A stretch of DNA of 64,000 nt from Cercophora sp. LCS_1 (Eukaryota; Ascomycota; Sordariomycetes; Sordariales; Lasiosphaeriaceae), in contig JAPZLL010000052.1 of the NCBI GenBank assembly GCA_036250225.1, forward strand, positions 124,001-188,000. The letters are read 5' to 3'. Position numbers and translations under genes: made by a program. Shown here in pieces: positions 32,305-44,800 of this stretch. The notes under the pieces are model-generated. The model was not told where the DNA came from. It did no database searches and worked only from the letters and a program-made list of their open reading frames with translations. Numbering within the stretch: the first letter of the stretch is position 1; every line of letters begins with the position of its first letter.

Positions 32305-34441
32305 GATGAACTAATGTTTCGGAGCGGCAGAGTATATCCTTGGATATATAACCTGGGTTTCCCCGGTGCGCTGCCCGCCGTTCCTGTTGGCTGCAAACGT
32401 TTCGTTCTATGGGGGCAGGTGCTGGAACTGGAAGCCTGCTGTCTGTGGCAACGTGGAAGAATGCTCGTGGCGTTGTGTTGGAATTCGTCCCCCAACAATG
32501 TCCTTGATCCGCTGTCTCTCCCTCAACGACTCTCGAAAATTACCCGCGACACCTACCGCGCACGCTTCTGAACCGCCTGGAACCGCCTGGAATGCAGCCA
32601 AGACACAACTTAATCGATATTCGTCATTCAGAGACCCAACGCCTTCGCTCCAGATCACGAACAGCAAAAACGCAAGGCTGGGAGCGGGGTTCGACGCGAC
32701 GTGTTGTCGGGTAGTCGATCAGAGATTTCTCGGCCAGCGAGCTGTCAACCGGGATGACCCCGAGAGCCGTTGGCAAACCCTGGAAAAGCGGAAAAGGGTT
32801 GCTGCGCACCAAAGGCAGAGGAGGGGCTGGAAGCCAAAACCAAAAAGCGAGGAGTTATGCCGTCCTGAACTTCATGCGCCGGGGATTCGATCCAGAAATG
32901 CGACTGAGGGGAAAAGAGACAAGAACGCAAACGGGCTGTAAACCAAAGGAAAACAAATGTTGTCAGCCTAGCGGGAATCGGGCTTCCAGGGGTTTGGAAG
33001 TGCACAGCGCCAACAACATGCCGCTGACGTCTGTGCAGGCGACAGGGTTCCCCGCCGTTGCGTCTCCAGCTGAAAGATCGAGTCCAAGCAGACAGCGACC
33101 GATCCACACCAAGATAACCCGGATGTCTCGATGGATTGTGGCTTTTATGCAACCAGGAAACATCAGCAGCACTGGACTATACGCAAGCATTGAACTATAC
33201 AGTAGGCAAAGTCGGCAGTGAGCTATTCCAAAGTTCAAGGGCAGGATGAGCACCTCAAATTCGAGGTCACGGTTCCGAAGCCAATGTCTCGTGCAACATC
33301 TGGGGCCAATGCAAAGCCCACGGCGCACGCCGAGTTGTCGACAAGACATGCCTGTCTCTCAACGGCAGTTCGCGTCTCGATGAATCCAACCTCCCAACTT
33401 GTCGCGTCTTCTCCATGGAAGACTTCACCTCTGTTCGCGATGCCCAGCACAGCTCAACGTGTTCGTGCCATCCGATCTCAGTCATTCCGAGCGTCCGCCT
33501 GGCAATTCCTAATTATCTGGACTTTCCCAAAAACTGCCATCCCAACAACGTCTAGAACCAACAAAACCCAAAACTTATCATAGCCACAGGGACATGCAAA
33601 CTCAAAAACTAAACCACCATGAGGTCGGACGAAATCCCCTTGAAACGCCGTTCTTGACCAAGCAAACCTTGTCATCAACGGGGCCCTCACGGACGGGCAT
33701 ATCAATGGACGTCCTTGGCCGTGAAACACGCAAAATATGGAGACAGAGCCTAACGTTTGCGCCGCACCGTTCAACAGATGAGCGAGCCCATCCGGCCTGA
33801 TTACAGTGGATAGAATCAGAAGTGCGACTATGATGCCCACATTGCGGGGGCCGGCCGTTGGTTGAACCAAGACTGTCGCTAAAAACAAGTAAACACACCC
33901 CCCCCTTTTTTTTTCCGGGAAACTCTCCATCCTACTGGCATCTGCAATTCTAAATAGTGAAGGTGCATCCACCTACCCAAAACAACCACGTTTTTGACCT
34001 GGAAACATTGAAACTAGCGTGTCATCGAGGCGGGGAAAGTTATCAGCCTTGCATAACAAGTGTTTTGTTGTATCCTGTTCGACAAGTGCCGGCATCACCG
34101 TCTCGATGACTGGCATGGGAAAGTTCCTGGAGTTGTGGGCTTTGGAAATCCGTCCATGGTAACTGTGGTTTCTCCTTGAAATACGTAGCTCAGCGCATGT
34201 CCTGAAAAGCCAGGGTCAAGGTGCAGCGGTTGTCACAAACTGGCGATATATCGGAGCACATGTACCGTATAACTTGCTCGAGGCTGTCCGCTCAACTCGT
34301 TGGATTTCTCAATCACTGCCAAGCTGGAATCTCACTAAATGGGCAAGTCTAGTGCTGCCGCACCAACCGCTGAGATAGGTATTTTGCACCACCGCCCAAA
34401 CTCCCCCCTCTCCCCTCTCCCCTAAAAAAAAGCCAACCACC
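32305..34441. other. Intergenic, 2.1 kb; holds a possible cysteine-rich ORF
   Basis: The left part is the presumed promoter of the coiled-coil gene and the right part the 3' flank of eIF6. A C-run followed by a T-run lies at 33896-33914. One start-less frame with coding-like codon use is listed separately (33250-33555). Otherwise I see nothing. Confidence 0.45.
33250..33555 (+). CDS. Possible exon of a small cysteine-rich protein (no start codon found)
   Basis: The frame is open from a TGA at 33247-33249 to the TAG at 33553-33555 with no early ATG. Its product has SCNIWGQCKAHGARRVVDK, then further cysteines (KTCLSL, PTCRVF, STCSCHP, KNCHP). By hand count about half of its codons from 33292 end in C, roughly twice the share of C at the other two positions, which is what real genes of this genome show. 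An upstream exon with a signal peptide would be needed, and I could not find one with good splice sites. It may be a decayed or spliced small secreted protein gene, or chance. Confidence 0.22.
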   Translation, partial: APQIRGHGSEANVSCNIWGQCKAHGARRVVDKTCLSLNGSSRLDESNLPTCRVFSMEDFTSVRDAQHSSTCSCHPISVIPSVRLAIPNYLDFPKNCHPNNV

Positions 34442-35344
34442 TCAATAGAACGACTCAACCATGGTATCCTTCATCGTCGTATTGATCTGTCCAGGCGCAG
34501 CGCCCTCGCCTAGCCTGAACACGCTCTCGATAACACTCAGCTCAGGCGCCGTGGTGTCCAACCCTGTGACCGCCATCCAGTCGTTGACGACCATTCCGCC
34601 GCCAATGACATTGCTGCCGCGGTTTACGCTGCCCGCCACCAGTGGTACTTGAAGCAAGCTGCTGAGCTCGTCCTGGTCCTGAATACTGGTCTTTGGGTGA
34701 ACAAGACCGCCTCGGTTGCTGAGCGCCATGTAGCTCCCCACCAGCACGTTGTCGGCGACTGTTTGCCTAAACACCTCGACACCAAGCACGTCCGCGATGA
34801 TCTCCTCTGTCTCCCGTTCCAAGTCAGGATGGACGAGCGCGATGTGGTCGTTTGTAACGATCACGTTGCCGAGCGCAGAGAGGCGCTCCTCGATGCGCTG
34901 GATCTTGATCTCGTCGGGGAGTGAGTTGCGTAGATGTTGGAGTTCTTGGTCAGTTGTGGTGGTGGGAACTAGGAGGCCTTTTCGGTTTCTGCATTTGTCT
35001 CTTGTTAGACGCTGGCTTATTACCCCTTCTGTTGTTGTTCAGAGTGCGACATACCCGGCAGTTAACCGGCCGATAATTCTTGTCCCCGCGATCGTCGTCC
35101 TGCAAATAGGGATGACATCTTGCAGCTCTGCCTCAAAGACGCTGTAGAAGTTCTCGCTCGCGCCGACGGCCACCAGGGCATATGAGTTTGTAAGAGTAGA
35201 GAAGACTCCGACCCTTTGGCGGTGTTAGCCACCTTCTCTAATGTGATATCGCAGAAAATAGAAAATTCCCCATCGCGGGGCAAATGCTGGCGAAGAGTGG
35301 GGTACCTACTCGTTGGAGTTCTCAAACTGAGCTCTGACCGCCAT
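34442..35344 (-). CDS. TIF6: Eukaryotic translation initiation factor 6 (eIF6/Tif6)
   Basis: eIF6 binds the 60S subunit, is needed for its biogenesis, and blocks premature joining with 40S. Exons are 35344-35310, 35213-35055 and 34988-34442. The introns (35214-35309, 96 bp; 34989-35054) restore AVRAQFENSNEVGVFSTLTN and RIIGRLTAGNRKGLLVP, giving 246 residues, the family's usual length. Pentein-repeat landmarks are visible, including FENSNE, LTNSYALVAVG, NSLPDEIKIQRIEERLSALG and CRTTIAGTRIIGRLTAG. The first exon has only 35 coding bases. Confidence 0.96.
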
Positions 35345-36671
35345 GATTGCGCGTGTGGATGTATTGCCTTTTTGTCCAGTAATGAAGTAGTAAGGGGGTG
35401 TAGAGATGCGGTCTAGTACCGGGCCCAAGTCGTGTGTCGTCGCTGGTGTTGAGAGCTTGCTTGATGATGTAGAAGCACTGAGATGGTGGGGAAGAAGAAT
35501 CGCAGCTTTTAAGAGGGCGACTTCGTGGTGAAAGAAGTGGGGCTGTCAAGGTTGCACTGCACAGCCAGAAACTGCCGCTGGGACTTCACCTGATGACTCA
35601 GGAACAAAAAGGCTTCAACTCAACCTCATTTTCGTTGTGTCGGCGTTGTCCCAAATGCGCTAATCCGTTTAGAACGTTTGGATTACAGTATCTGACATTT
35701 CGAACTGGTCGCAAGGAACGCTAATTGAGGCGATGAAGGATGAAAACCCGGAAACCATCACCATTGTCTCCTGTCATTGCTGCCTCTAGTGCCATGAATT
35801 GTTCGTTTTGTTTGCCTCTATTCCTAAATCAGCATACCGCACGTCCGAAATCAGTTATTGCTTAGGTGGCTGATTCTGGAATGCGCTGTGACTCAACTCT
35901 GAGTTTTGAATGTTGCCCTTCGCATCGAACAAATTTCATTATGATTCATCAGCAAAGCTGGGGCTAGTGGCTTCCACAGCCCGCCTCGCAAAGCAACATC
36001 CCATTGAGAAGTCCGGGTAAGTTAGTGGCAAAATTTATATGCCGATGAATATGTTTATCCTCTTTTCTGGCTTTCCACTACATACCATTCGAGCAATGCC
36101 CGACTTGGAATGGAAGAAAGCAGAAATACATGTCTGTGTGAAACTTGAAAGAGGTTGACTCTTAGAGGACACCCATATCGATATTCTTTCAACAGTGTTG
36201 ATTTTGTTACATATCGGAGAGACCAAAGCATAACACGACGGGTCGCTTTAGATATTGCCCGCTGTTCTTCTCGTTGGATTTTTGGATTTTTGGATTTTAT
36301 TTTTATTTTATTTTATGGTATCTCATGTGGTATCTTATCACCACATCCGGAGTTCGCCCTCAAATATTGAGCATCCACATTGCCGAATGTGCATCCAGCT
36401 TTTGCTCCCACCTGTCCAAATATTTAGTCATACAAAACCTCCCAAAGAACCAGAACACCCTGCTTAACTCCTTGTTTTCACTGCCCTGCTACTAGATTCG
36501 GTCTTTTCCCATCATGATAGCAGATATGGGTCGCACCGCTGCATTTTGGCATCCAACCTAGTCAGCAGGGCGCTAGCTAACCAGGCCTCCTTAGCAGCCC
36601 AATTTCACCCACGACTGATGAGAAACTAAGAGTGCGGAATCCCAGAACCAAAGACTTTCTCTCGCCACTTA
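35345..36671. other. eIF6 promoter and AOS1 3' flank
   Basis: 1.3 kb without a visible gene. An AT-rich tract of TTGGATTTTT and ATTTT units spans about 36274-36316. Confidence 0.55.
36274..36316. repeat. AT-rich short tandem repeat (TTGGATTTT / ATTTT units)
   Basis: Three TTGGATTTT-like units are followed by several ATTTT units. It lies downstream of AOS1 and looks like a slippage product. Confidence 0.75.
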
Positions 36672-38003
36672 TCAGTCCAGAGAGATCACCTCATCTTGTA
36701 TAAGAGGTACCGTGACTGCACCAAATATCCCAGTCGCAACAACCCCCATCATCGCTGGATCACCAGCTGCGGTACCCATACCCACGCCGAGATCCGAAGT
36801 TGCCAACAATGAACGGCCGAGTGGTCCCTCGGGATGGAGAGCGTATTGCGTCGCCTCCATCGAGCCACCGTCAAAAATGACAAAGTTCTGGATCGGTTGC
36901 TGCGTTCCGCCGAGGACATTAATGACGTCCTGTGCAAGCTGGCCACCGAGAACTGCGACAACAGGTGCGATCTCCAGGCCAATATTCTGAAGAAAGGTGC
37001 GAAGCACCTCACTCTTCAGAGTCTCGCTGGGAAGACCCAGAGCCTTGTGCTTGTCCCCACAGAGAAGGGTGAACTGCTTGAGTTGTTCGTGGTTGTTAGC
37101 ATCTGGCGGGGCATTGTACAGCCCTGTGAATGTCCACAGCGCACGAAGACAGCTGAGGATAGGAGTAACGACCTTTCGCCGGCGGGCTGAGCGGAGCACA
37201 TCATCCTCAAGCTTCGCCAGGTCAGAGGCAAGCAGCCAGGTGGAGTACACTTCCCGTTTCGTGACAAGTTCCATCTTGTCATCGCCTGGCTTGGGCGAGA
37301 TGTTGAGAACCGACCTGGTTTTCGATCGTGCCTCTTGGCCAAGCTTGGTAGTCACATTTGAGCGGGCGCGCTCAATGACATAATCATGCTCGATGAGGTC
37401 CGCAAAAAGGAAGCCGTACATGCCATGGGAGGCAGCTGCATAGAAAGGACGGCCAGCGAGACGAGTTGCCGTGTTGATAATATCAAGCATATTCGAGTCC
37501 AGGTCTGTTGCGATGACTATGTCAAAGGCGGCATAGAACAAGGCAGGCTGAAGCGAGATGGGATTGGTGTCGACATTGATGCGTACTCGAGGGTTGAGTC
37601 GTTGAAGTGCCGGGGAGGCCGCGAGAGCCCGGTTCATACCAATATGGCCCTCAGCAGCAGACAGGAAGAACTGCGACCCAAGGTCCGCCTCAGTCACGAT
37701 CTCATGGTCGATGACAGTGAGCGAGTTGACACCAGCAAGGACAATATTCTTCGCGATCTCGTTCCCTAGGGCTTTGATTGTGATGAGAAGAATGTTTGCG
37801 TTGCGGATGCGCTCCTGTGCTTTCATGCCCCAAAGACGGATTTGACGGTCGTAAAGAGCGATTTCGTCTATGCAATATTAGCGGTGATGACTGCCAGAGC
37901 ATCGCTAAACCTTACCTGCCGAGATTCCGTTGGAAGGAGCAACCGCCGAATTATTTGTGTTGGCCTGCGGGGGCACAGCGACCTCCGCAGAGTGCGTTGC
38001 CAT
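36672..38003 (-). CDS. AOS1: SUMO-activating enzyme subunit Aos1 (Ubl E1, Uba2 partner)
   Basis: Aos1 and Uba2 together activate SUMO; Aos1 corresponds to the N-terminal half of ubiquitin E1. Exons are 38003-37916 and 37867-36672. The 48-bp intron (37868-37915) joins SNGISA to DEIALYDRQIRLWGMKAQ, giving 427 residues. Features seen are YDRQIRLWGMKAQERIR, the Rossmann start NILLITIKALGNEIAKNIVL, TVIDHEIVTEADLGSQFFL, DIVIATDLD, and the late conserved block PVVAVLGGQLAQDVINVLGG. No catalytic cysteine domain is present, as expected for Aos1. The first exon adds 29 disordered residues. It is divergent from the next gene, with about 0.8 kb between. Confidence 0.93.
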
Positions 38004-38801
38004 CGTGGATCTGTGATTCTGGACGTTGAACAGAGAATTGCCGGGTGGAAGCACTTGGAATGGCGGTTGAGTGAAGACCTGGTTGCCAAAAGAAGGGTAT
38101 TTCAGTGGCCGAAAGACAACACCGCAAGCGAGAAGCCTTCAGCAAACACCGCGCAAATCTCAGTCGCAGAAAGAGTGTGTTGTTTGTCAAGGATAGCAAC
38201 AGGCTCGACGTCTGCAGGTGACGTTGGTGATCCGATGCAACTGGTATCTAGTTCTGTAAACGCAGCCGCTCGTAACCTGAAACGGATCCACAATTAAAAT
38301 CCCATCTGCAAATTTTGGGGTGCTCAAGAAATGGCAGCCTTGCTCTGTTTGAGCCCTGGTTGATATCCAAGGAAGGCACGCTGCGAGGTGATCTCAAAGG
38401 TGTCGGACGCGGTTGAGGAATGACACGCTGCCGCCGAACGAGCAGGGACAGCCTTGGCGCTGACGCGAGTTAAAGTAGTACCCAGGCCACACTGTGATGT
38501 GTGGTGCACCAGCACGTGCCCCTTAGCAATTATCTCCAGGAGGGTTCTTCCCCGCCGTCCAGCCCGTTGACCAACTAGACTTGCCCTCAACGTGCTCTAT
38601 TCTACACACTCCAGGTTCTGACGTCTCCTCATCCATTCGGATGCACTTTCAACTTCGTCCATATACTCCACCCTCGAACCTCACCGACGCCACCTTACCT
38701 AGCGTTTAAGTCATTTGGCTTTCGACTTGCCGACCTGCTGTGAGCTCTCGGCATCGCAAGCTTTTGATCCCCACCCGACGAGCGCTTCTCTTTGTTGCTG
38801 A
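38004..38801. other. Divergent promoter region AOS1 / uncharacterised gene
   Basis: 0.8 kb between two divergent ATGs. It contains one perfect CACGTG (38513-38518). No other gene is seen. Confidence 0.55.
38513..38518. promoter_or_regulatory. CACGTG E-box in divergent promoter
   Basis: A perfect palindromic E-box about 0.5 kb from the AOS1 ATG and 0.29 kb from the opposite gene. It is a candidate Cbf1-type site; chance occurrence is possible. Confidence 0.25.
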
Positions 38802-40631
38802 ATGGTAAGCGACCCCGACGATGTCCAGCATTTGGCCGCCGATGTACGATTGCCTTTGCGATCCAATACCCCGCGAGAAACTTTTTACTATATACTGTAT
38901 CCGTTGCCTAACTAACACTCTGTATAAAAGTCGGACAATCGCTCCTCGCGGTCGCCGTCGCAGTCCCGGAACGCCGAAGGAATCATTCGGTCAATCCTCG
39001 ATGATCGCCCCCCGGCCAGCATCAGTCCTACAGGAGAATTATATAGAGCCGTAGAGAGATTTCACCGAAACATCGATCGTGTTCTCGCCGCCGCCCAAGC
39101 CCAAAACGCAAGAAACACCGCATTCTTTGACAGTATGTCTTCGGGATCCGATAGGGAACTGCGAAGAAGGTTCAACCGGGACCCAGAACCACCCAACGAA
39201 GCCGGTCGCTCTGGCAGTCAGCACCCTCCAAGTCTTCCACCACTTCGGTCTCTTCATCGAATAGGCATGACGCCCACTAGCCGCTCAAGTCGCTACCGAG
39301 ATAGGAACATAGAGAGGCACCGGTCGATCTTGGAAAACATGAACGCCGGCTCTTCGACCTTTGGGGATTTTGCTCGCAATACGGACGAAACAAATAGTCA
39401 TCTCAGAGCGCTGCTGGAATACACGTCCAATAACCCAACGCTCCCACAGCCCACCATTTCCCCGCCACTCCAGACAAGCGAGGCTCCCGAGGAGGGCCGC
39501 CGGATCAAACGACGGAAGCTGGACTCGGACAAGATGGTGTCGAGTTTCAAGAACATCCGCTATGGGGTGTATGGCCAAGTCGAACCAGGCCAGCTCACAA
39601 TGGAGATTGTAAGCTGTGATGGTGGAGTATATGCTTTATCGGACACGATGAAGTATACCGCCGAAAACATTCTCAAGAACGATACGTCAGTGTATTGCAC
39701 TAAGAGCACACGATGTAACATTGTTCTCCAGCATCACGGCGCAACCGTCTTCAGTCTGAAAGAATTGGTTATCAAGGCTCCAGGCTCGAACCGCTACACA
39801 TCACCGTAGGTGCACTGTACCCCTGCTTAGATAAACGCTCACCTCTTGTGCAGGGTTCGAGAAGGAATGGTGTTTGTGGCAATGAGCCAGGACGAGATTT
39901 TCACACGGACAGCGCAGTATCAGATCCAATACCAGCCCTCTCGGACAAACCACCCAGGCGTATCGGCCATCCAATCCATCCGTTACGACGATGACGGACA
40001 GAGAACTGAGACCACCCGACATGTTCGACGCAGAGTGGGTAACTATGAAGATGACGAAGATATGGGCCTCCAAATGGCACAGATTCCCTCGGAATTCACG
40101 ACCTCCGCGCCCCTGTTCAACGTTACAACTGAGTGCAGTGAGGACCACAGCGGCGATGAAGGGTATCAGAACAGTTACCTGCGGTCAAGTAGGCAACCCC
40201 CTGATAGAATCGGGATTTTGCCATTTGAGAGGGGGCTCATGGACAACAATGCCGGTGACGAGAGCGACGACGGACTAGACTGGGGCCCGTCATCGGACTG
40301 GTCCTTTGACGAGTCCCAGCTTTACCCTCCTACTCGTCGCCGGCGAGGCGGTAGTATGACTCTGGAGGAGGCGCGAGAAGCCAACCAGATCGCCACACAA
40401 GAGGCGGTCCGAGCCGTGGGTGGCGGGCTGATGGCTCCACTTGCGCGGTTCAACATCGAGAAGGGGAAGAATAAGTGCACCATCCGGTTTGACCCCCCAG
40501 TGAGCGCGCGCTTCCTCCTGCTGAAGATGTGGAGTCCAAACCATGACCCCACGAAGAACATTGATATCCAAGCGGTTATTGCAAAGGGCTTCGCAGGGCC
40601 GAGGTACGTCCCGTCTGTTGAGATGAGATAG
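38802..40631 (+). CDS. Uncharacterised fungal protein with an ATG-only first coding exon
   Basis: I do not recognise a named family. Exons are 38802-38804 (the ATG alone), 38931-39805 and 39854-40631. Intron 1 (38805-38930) is GTAAGC...ATAAAAG with a CTAAC branch; intron 2 (39806-39853) joins NRYTSPVREGMVFVAMSQDE. The product is 551 residues. It starts MSDNRSSRSPSQSRN and is Arg/Ser-rich with a basic patch (GRRIKRRKLDSDK). A compact domain follows (YGVYGQVEPGQLTMEIVSCD, CNIVLQHHGATVFSLKELVI). An acidic, disordered insert separates this from a C-terminal strand-rich block (KCTIRFDPPVSARFLLLKMW). The two blocks could form one beta-sandwich split by the insert; that is inference. If intron 1 is wrong, translation could start at the ATG at 39135. 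Confidence 0.75.
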
Positions 40632-41806
40632 GCGCGAGCGCCACTCTGCTGCAGTCTGCTGTACATAAAGGGTTGAAGGCGTTTTGAGGTTAACGATATG
40701 CATGGCGGCTGGAAGGATTTGGCGTTCAAGTGAGGCTATTCTCGGGCCAAGTGGCTCGTCCTATATCATTGTGTATAAGTACCTGTAGCTTGTGAGGGTA
40801 TCTGGCAGCAAACAAGCTGATAGCATTATCCCGAATACACAAGTTCCCCTAACCATCTGTCGCCATCCACAAGTGTGAAATTTTACTCTTGCCTGAATAA
40901 CACCAACACCGGCAGTCCTGGAATAGCAACTGTAATTATCGGCATGTACGTTCGAGTGGCTAATTCCCACAAAGCCATGTTTGATACTTGGGCCACATGA
41001 ACTTTATAATCCTGACTCGTCACAGTTTACCACTACACAATCTCCCATGCACCACCCCGTTCTACGTTCTTTTACCCTACATATTCATACGAGAGATATT
41101 GACGATGGGAGAGGATTTTAGTCAAAATAAGGGACGGAAAAAAAAAAAACATACAACACCAGGGATTCACTGGTCGTCACCGACCCAATTACTAGTCTAG
41201 CGGTTACTGGTTTGTCTAGGGGAGAGCGGACGGGATCCCGAATTTTCCAGTACCTATGGTCGTATGTGCTTTGTTTGGGCGGGAGAGTGGGTTATTAGGG
41301 TATTGTGAGTATCGTCAGTATCGTGACGTGGTGATGATGCTGGTGATAGCTACGTGCGATAATGTCAATGTTAGCATTTGGCGCATTTTAAAATTGGGTG
41401 ATGAGGCAAACTCCACAACGCGTACTCAACTTGAAATAACCTGAAGAGGAAGGACGAAAACGGTGATGTGAACGAGCAGGAGACGCCTGCGTTCTATTAT
41501 CATCCATGCATATGAGTTTGGCCACCCGCCCGGCCCTCGCCAGAAACTCTAACAAAACAACATACAATATCCATGATGGACCCATAATCAACGATCCGTC
41601 CAATATATGTACCGCTCCCCAATGCGAGAGATGCGAAACCAAAGCCAAATGATGAACCCAATACGAAACGCCATGTACCATTTTCCATGAATGCCCAAAG
41701 CCAGAACCCAGAACCCACCCGCCTTCTATCATGTGTCTCGTACGTTATGTCCAGTTTCTTCTATCCTTCACTCGACAGATTAGAGGACCACCATGTGGTC
41801 AGTTCG
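40632..41806. other. Intergenic, convergent 3' ends
   Basis: 1.2 kb between converging genes. It is AT-richer than the surroundings near 41090-41160. No gene is visible. Confidence 0.55.
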
Positions 41807-44800
41807 TTAGTTTCCTTCTTCTTCCTTGATCCCAAGCCTCGACTTCTTGACATTGTTGTGTGTCCATCCCCTGATGTGTGTTGGGCCGTGTCTGGGAGGT
41901 TCGACGGGCTTGTAGTCTTTGATTGACTCCTTGTAGTCGAACTGTACAGTTCTCAACTCGTGGCCGTTTCCGCCGTATCCTAGCCTGTGGGGAGGCGTTG
42001 GCGCAGGCTCCAGCTTGCGGTATTTAGAGTTTTGTGCCGCGACGTTTGCCGGTCCGGCAGCCGATGACGAGGCAGCGGACGAACTTCCTGGTCTTGAATG
42101 CGGCGAGGACGCCAACGGAAAAGATTGGGACCCCGTGCCGGTCGGTGTGCCGGGTTGCTGGAGGACTGGTGCGGAGGCGTGTCCCGGGTATGGCGGCGGC
42201 GAGACAGAGTAGGAGCTCAGCCGCTCTTGTTGGTGAACCATTGTGGGCGCTTGGAGGGGGCCGGCGATGAGGGGTTGAGCCATCGGAGGCTGCAGGACCG
42301 ACATGGGACCGTGCTCCTGGAGAGTGTAACCGTTGTGGAAGGGACGGTTCGGAGCCGGAGGATAAAATGTGCCACTATTAGACACAATCATGCTCGGGTG
42401 TTGCGGTGCAGGACTGCCGTGTGGCTCTGGTAAAGGAGTGCCGTCTTGGGAGAAGCCTCGTATTGGTCGCAAAGCGGGAAGAGCTTTCGCCGTGCTGGGA
42501 TTGGAGAAAGGGGTGCGGCCTTGTTGGCCGTGTGGCCCCGACATGAGAGACCCCACTGGATAATCCTGCATCGTGGCAGGCAGCGGATACTCTGATGGTG
42601 GCGGGTTCAAAGCCGTTCGCAAAAAGTCATGCTGTCGGGCTGGTTCGTGCACCAGAGGCTCAGCATGCGGGGGATATGATAGCTGGGTCGTCATCTCCGA
42701 AGGCGGATAGTAGCTACCAGGCGGAGGGTATTGAGGTCGGTTGTAGATAGGCTCTTGATGGTGCTCGTATTCGGCGGCATCGGCAAGCATCGCAAGACCG
42801 GTGGTATCGAGTATCTGGGGAGCCGGCTCGGGAGCTTCGGGTGCTGTGGGCCCGTTATCCGTGAAGACATCTCTAATGGCATCGTAAGGACGGGACGATG
42901 ATGCTTGTGAAGACGGCGCGCGCTTTGATCGGGCGATTCGGGCCGCTTCCTCCTCCTCGGCGTCGACAACGGAGGCGGCGTTGATGACATCGTCGACGAA
43001 GGACCCAAAGGCTATCGTATCTTCGGGCGCGGGCTCCGCAGGTTCCTTGGGCGATGCTTGAAGAGGGATGACATCGGGGTCAATTCCGTGGGCGAGGAGG
43101 ACGGCTTCCCTGTGCTCCTCCCGCTCTTCCTTGGTGGGGCTGATGTCTTGCTCCTGGACGCCTTCCTGCTTGCAAAACTCTTGCAGGAGTTGTTTCATGT
43201 GAAGACGCGTGTAAAGCTTCCGCGCTTTGCGTTCTTGCTTGGCCGGCGGGATGGTTCGCGATGCGTGCACAATCTGGCCGCGGGGTGATACGAGGGCGGC
43301 AGGCTTCCATCCGTCGACATGGGGCATGGGAGGTTCCTCGTCGTTGATGGAGGTGGGAAGAACGATGCCCAGCGTCGGGTGGAGGGCGTGCTTCTTGACT
43401 AGCGCCTCGTCAAACTCTCCGGCGGCCTGCGTCGAGTCCCAGGTCCCGACGCGGCGGTCGATAAACATAAAGTTGGAGCCGGGCTTGCCCAAGTACTTGC
43501 CCCGCTTGGCCTTGGTGGCGCCCTTTTGGACGCAATTGGCCGAGTCGCGGAAGCCAATGTCGAGATCGTCCCACTCAAAGACATTGGGCACTATGATGCG
43601 GTTGTTGGGGATATCTAAGCGCGTGGCCCTGCGCGCCACGAGCCGCACCCCAAGCTCGTCCGCGGCCGACACGTTCTTGGGCAGCGGGATCTCGTCGGCC
43701 AGGATGGCCTCGCTGCTGGTCGGCGGGTGGTCGACGTTTCCGGGCGATGGGGCGTCGGTGGTCTCTGGGGCCGGCGTTGGTGCGTTGGATGCGGACGCCG
43801 ACTCCGCAGGCGTCGATGACCGCTCGTCGAGCGCCTCGACGGCCGAGAGCAGGCCCCCCGCGTGTCGCAGCATTGACGGCACGGTCTCGCTGCCCTCGGC
43901 CGTCGCCGCAATCTTTGCGCTTGGCTGGCCCTCTGGTTGGCCCTCGGCCTTGCGCTTGACCGGGGCGTCCTCTGGGAGCTGGTACTCTTTGGTCATCAAC
44001 TCGCTGACTAGTCGTCCGTGGAACGGGACCTCAACCCCGTCCCGGAACTCGACATACGGCCCGCTCTGCTCGTCGTACTGCTTTTGGCTGATCTCTTTGT
44101 AGAGATATTCACCCTCGTCCAACTTGGCCGGCAGCTTCGGAGGGGTCAGCATCACGAAAATGAAGAAAAGGAGTGACGAGCACTTACGTCAACGGGGAGC
44201 TGGTTGTCGTAAAGATACTCGAGCATGTCCAGCTGAAGCATGATCTGGTCGTATCTTTCGTCGCAAAGCTCTGTGACGCAGCGCTGCTGGGCATTAGCAA
44301 GTAATTTGGCGGGCGAATGGGCGGTGAAGGTACCGTGAACTCGTTGTGAATGGCCTCTTGCTGGGCTTCGTACACGTGACTGACCATGGCGGTGCCAGTC
44401 TTGAAGCGCAGCTCCATCGTCTTCTTGGTATCGGCCAGGCGTTCCGTCAAAAAGTTCTGTATGTTTTCATACTCGGGAACTTTCTTGTAGATGGACGGAT
44501 CCTGCATGAGCTGGTTTAGGTTCCGGTCCGCGATCTCTTGCACCGCAGGCTTGACGGCCTTGGCAACAGTGGCAAATGCCGACTTGAGCTCCTGGATGCG
44601 CTCATGGGCAGCCTGGGCTTTGACAGATTCATACACTTTGTGCCGGCGTCCTCGTCCGGATGTGGCCTTGACGGGCGCTGGCTTGGCAATTTTGCCTTTT
44701 CCCCGATAGACGCGGCCTCTGCCCCTGCCACGACCTCGGGTCGATGTCGTCGTCGTGTGGACAGGGACTTCTTCAGGCGCGTTCTCATCGGCCTCGGAGA

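Noticed and set aside
43905..43925. A U4 snRNA-like string (AATCTTTGCGCTTGG).
   Set aside because: It lies inside the coding exon of the large minus-strand gene and the rest of U4 is absent.
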